Shown here in pieces: positions 61,299-64,000 of a DNA stretch of 64,000 nucleotides. A model generated the notes under the pieces. It did not search any database. It was not told the origin of the DNA and was given only the letters and a program-made list of their open reading frames with translations. How positions within the stretch are numbered: position 1 is the first letter of the stretch; every line of letters starts with the position of its first letter. The DNA is taken from contig CAWJSC010000012.1 of the NCBI GenBank assembly GCA_963845425.1, positions 15,837 to 79,836 on the forward strand, in the 5' to 3' direction. Both the position numbers and the translations under genes were made by a program. This stretch comes from DATDAH01 sp963845425. Lineage in GTDB: Bacteria; Actinomycetota; Acidimicrobiia; Acidimicrobiales; DATDAH01.

Positions 61299-62380
61299 GG
61301 ACCCTGGGCCTTGCCGAGTTCTGCGTCGAGCGCGGCCCGGGTTCGATCAGCCTCGTCGCAGAAGAGGTGACCATAGGTGTCGAGCGTGGTCTTGGCCGAG
61401 GCGTGGCCGAGCCGAGTCTGGAGGACCTTGATCGAAGCGCCCGAGCGGATCAGGACCGACGCGTAGTAGTGGCGGAGGTCGTGCGGGGTCGCCCAGTCCG
61501 GTAGCTCAGCATTGCGACGGGCGGTCTCCCACATCGCCGCGAACGGATGCTGCTGGATCGGGTCGGCGCGGTCGTTCGTGAACACCAAGCCGAGGTCGCC
61601 GTGGGGCTCCCAGCGCTGCAGATGGGAGGCGAGCGTGTCGGTGACGACCGTGGGCAGCGGCACGTCCCGATAGGAGCCTTGGGTCTTGAGCGGGCCGACT
61701 CGCACGCCCTGGCCGCGATCCCGAACGAGTTGTTGGTTGACCCTGAGGGTGCGGTGGAGGAAGTCGATCTGCTCCAGCGCGAGTCCGAACAGCTCGCCGG
61801 GCCGTAAGCCGGTGCCCGCCCCGGTGATGATGACGGCGGCGTATCGGTCGGGCACGTTGGTGGCGAGCGCGTGGACCTGGCCGGTCGTGAGTACTTCGAG
61901 GGCGGCCGCCGCCGGCGCTCTCGGGAGTCGGATGTCGATGCAGGGGGTCGTGGGGATGATCCGATCGCGTACCGCTGCATGCAGCACGCGGCGACGCGGC
62001 CATACACGACGGCGATCGTCGATGGAGCAAGGTCATCGTCGAGCGAGCGAACGAGGAGCCTGGATCTCGCTTGGGCGGATGGACGCGAGGGGTCGGTCCC
62101 CGATCCGCGGGTAGACGTGGAGCCGCAGGTGCTGCTCGACCGAGGCAGCGGTGGCCGCCCGGTGGATCTGGACCGTTCGCCACTGCTCGGCGTAGCCCCG
62201 GAACGTCAACCGACCGGCGGCCGGATCGACATAGGCGCCAGTGAGCTTCTCGTGTTCGACGGAGGTGAGAAATCGATCGGCGTCGACCTTCCGGACGAAT
62301 GTCCACGAGCGCTCCTTGCCATCCGGTGTGCGGTACCTGGCTCGCCAGCGGTCACTGCCGCGGCGTTCGACGTGCGCCAT
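61274..62380 (-). pseudogene. Tyrosine recombinase (phage/ICE integrase), two frameshifts
   Basis: About 369 codons. N-terminal part (62380 to about 62058): AHVERRGSDRWRARYRTPDGKERS (arm-binding type) and YAEQWRTVQIHRAATAASVEQHL. A +1 shift near 62053-62058 leads to VRSLDDDLAPSTIAVVYGRV, and a -1 shift near 61987-61990 restores the main frame. The catalytic domain is intact: Arg in GTGLRPGELFGL, HDLRHYYAS (H..R), LGHASAKTTLDTYGHL (His and Tyr). The two shifts cancel, so the full-length design is clear; either a damaged gene or read errors. Confidence 0.82.
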
Positions 62381-62477
62381 AGGGACACCCCTGGGTTCCA
62401 GTAGCCAGCTCAACCATCGAGGGAGCGGTGCCGTGTGAGGGGGCCGACCTGTAGCGGGTTGGCGACACGAGGTCAGG

Positions 62478-62705
62478 CTACCGGTGACTCGAACTGGCAG
62501 AAGGCACCGCGCCGGCCGCCCTGCGGTTCTCGTCGAGCCAGGCCTCGATGTCGTCCGGCTCGAAGCGGAGCAGGTGGCCCCACTTCACGAAGGGGATGCG
62601 CCGCTCGTGCACGAGGCGGCGGATGTGGCGTTCGCCGACACCGAGCCATTCGGCGACGCCGGGTAGGTCGAGAAGCGGTCGGTGGTGAGTGGGGTCGGTG
62701 GTCAT
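62478..62705 (-). CDS. Excisionase-like MerR/HTH DNA-binding protein
   Basis: 75 aa. LLDLPGVAEWLGVGERHIRR (about 10-29), RRIPFVKWGHLLRFEPDDIEAWL: the winged-helix of excisionases and helix_turn_helix_17-type proteins. ATG 62705 with AGGGAGGAC upstream is preferred over an earlier in-frame start. Position directly upstream of the integrase on the same strand fits xis-int order of actinobacterial integrative elements. Confidence 0.82.
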   Translation of the reverse strand: MTTDPTHHRPLLDLPGVAEWLGVGERHIRRLVHERRIPFVKWGHLLRFEPDDIEAWLDENRRAAGAVPSASSSHR

Positions 62706-62770
62706 GCGGTTGTCCTCCCTGACTCGCGGTTGTCCCCGCTCAGGGCCACCAGGCGCCGTGAAACCACGCG

Positions 62771-64000
62771 TCAACGGCTCAAGCCGGGCGCAGACGATGC
62801 GAGCTGGTCGAGCTGGCGCCGCGTGCGGTTCGCGTCCGACTCGAGCGTCGCTGGCGGTCCCTTATCGGCGAGCTGGTCTCGGCCAGCGTGCGCGGTGGGG
62901 GCGTTGGCGGGCCTAGCGACGGCGGCGGAGAGTGCGTCGGTGGGGTCGTCGTGACCGGTGGGGTCGAGGATCCAGGCGATGTTGTAGGCGCGGCCGCGGG
63001 TGAGCCCGACGTAGATCCCGGATCGGGTGCTGGTGGGTTCGATGACGCAGATGCCGTGGTCGGTGGTGGTGCCTTGGCTGCCGTAGCCGGTGACGGCCCA
63101 GCCGAGCTCGACGTGTCGCCTCGCGTAGCCCGCCGGGAGTCGCCGACAGTCCCCCGGTCGGGGTCGGTGACGGTGAGGTCGCCATGGCGGTGAACAGGGC
63201 GTCAGTCCAGGCGTGTCGGTTCCGCACCACGGCACCCTACTGGTGGTCAGGGTGGTGTCGTTGCGGCGGGTGGCGACATGGTCGCCGACGCGGGCTTGGG
63301 TCCCGTCGGCGAGGTCAGCCGCCCGGCCGTCGGCGCTGCCGGCGCGACGTTGGATCTCGGTGTTGATCATCCGTGCCGTTCGCCGCTGCTAGTGGTGATG
63401 GCCACGGTTTCGTCCCGATTCGTGACGGTCTGGTGCTGGTGGGCGATCCGGTCGGCGACCAAGGCCGGGTGCACGGAGTCGACCCGGCTTGGCGTGCGTA
63501 CTCGACCGCGGCTCTCGGTCGCCACGCCGAAGCGGGAGGCTGGCGTCGGCTTGCCAGTGCTCGGTGAAGCGATGGATCTGGTCGAGGCGGTGGGCGGGGA
63601 GGGTGTCGCACCAGTGGGCGAACATGCCGCCTCGGCCGACGGCGGGAAGCTGTTCGGGTCGCCGACGCACACGAGCCGCCAGCCGTGCCGGCGGCGAGGT
63701 CGACGAGGTGGTCGAGGTCAGCGGTGCGGGCCATGCCCGCCTCGTCGAGGATGACCGTTGTCCCGATCGGGAGCCGCCAGTGGGGTGACGGCCCTACACG
63801 ACTTCGGTGCTCGTGGAGGAGCTTGGCCAGCGTCGAGGTCGGGCATCCGGCTTCTCCGGCCAGTACGTCGGCGGCCTTGCCAGAAGGGGCGAGGCCGATC
63901 ACGGAACGGCTCGACGACACGAGCGAGTCAACGGCTCGAGCCAGGGTGGTGGTCTTGCCGGTGCAGCGGGCCCGACGACTAGGACTAGTTCGTTTTTGCC
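62771..64000 (-). pseudogene. TraA/MobF-type relaxase-helicase, C-terminal part, multiply frameshifted, runs off window
   Basis: Coding pieces in changing frames, in gene order: a Walker A region near 63945-63990 where GPAGTGKTT is broken by one missing base; GLAPSGKAADVLAGEAG and TTVILDEAGM (63750-63920); LPAVGRGGMFAHWCDTLPAH (about 63590-63660); ALVADRIAHQHQTVTNRDET (about 63400-63465); MINTEIQRRAGS and VATRRNDTTL (about 63240-63370); and GWAVTGYGSQGTTTDHG, YVGLTRGRAYNIAWIL (62960-63110). These are the RecD-like helicase motifs of conjugative relaxases; the relaxase domain itself would lie beyond 64000. Confidence 0.75.

Overview
The window is a very GC-rich stretch of an actinobacterial chromosome. 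A WhiB protein, an actinobacterial-type GlnR, a small acyl-CoA carboxylase epsilon subunit beside the beta subunit, and three glutamine synthetase types all fit Actinomycetota; gene content and promoter style suggest a deep lineage such as Acidimicrobiia (inference). Protein start sites are often preceded by TANNNT with only 6-8 nt before the start codon, so many messages are probably leaderless.

Layout. 1-7.9 kb: purine genes purC(partial)-purS-purQ, an opposite-strand gene of unknown function, then purL, purF, purM and pyrE. 8-13.7 kb: acyl-CoA carboxylase beta and epsilon subunits, a metallophosphoesterase, three tandem septum-formation-type lipoproteins and a CaiB-type CoA transferase. 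14-19.8 kb: an aldehyde dehydrogenase divergent from a complete polyamine ABC transporter (potABCD-like), consistent with putrescine uptake and oxidation. 20-26 kb: degenerate GGDEF protein, ethylmalonyl-CoA-mutase-type protein, aat, 3-hydroxyacyl-CoA dehydrogenase, then a methyltransferase, an S51 peptidase-like protein and a membrane-anchored cyclophilin. 26.4-31.3 kb: lysC-asd, tRNA-Pro(CGG), a frameshifted aldehyde dehydrogenase, a receiver protein and a STAS protein. 31.4-35.2 kb: two ArsA/Get3-type ATPases divergent from an NfeD-like membrane protein, then whiB. 35.5-40.6 kb: selB and selA (separated by an in-frame UGA, with no standard selB start codon), fxsA, a NUDIX hydrolase and an MBL-fold protein. 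40.7-44.2 kb: the ATP-grasp/alpha-E/transglutaminase trio. 44.2-50.1 kb: cupredoxin lipoprotein, two-component pair, class III cyclase, Mrp, a SufR-like regulator and an IscA/ErpA-type protein. 50.2-53.2 kb: Tat lipoprotein, a shortened xanthine-dehydrogenase-like fusion, a RidA protein and a small membrane protein. 53.3-58.1 kb: a nitrogen island of GlnR and three glutamine synthetases.

58.1-64 kb is accessory. The 3' end of the last glnA, its terminator and some flanking sequence (about 120 bp) are repeated 1.8 kb downstream, as expected of an attachment site. Beyond the second copy lie an MFS gene, a tyrosine integrase, an excisionase-like protein and the helicase part of a TraA/MobF relaxase. 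All except the excisionase-like gene are broken by frameshifts, so this is either a decaying integrative element or a stretch with sequencing indels. A 3' fragment of a tRNA-Arg lies between the two repeat copies.

Two repeat families stand out between genes. One is a palindromic element of about 180-280 bp with imperfect terminal inverted repeats and a central hairpin with compensatory changes; it sits at three convergent gene junctions, and a half copy lies downstream of pyrE. The other is a purine-rich element of about 85 bp at the 3' ends of arsA and glnR.
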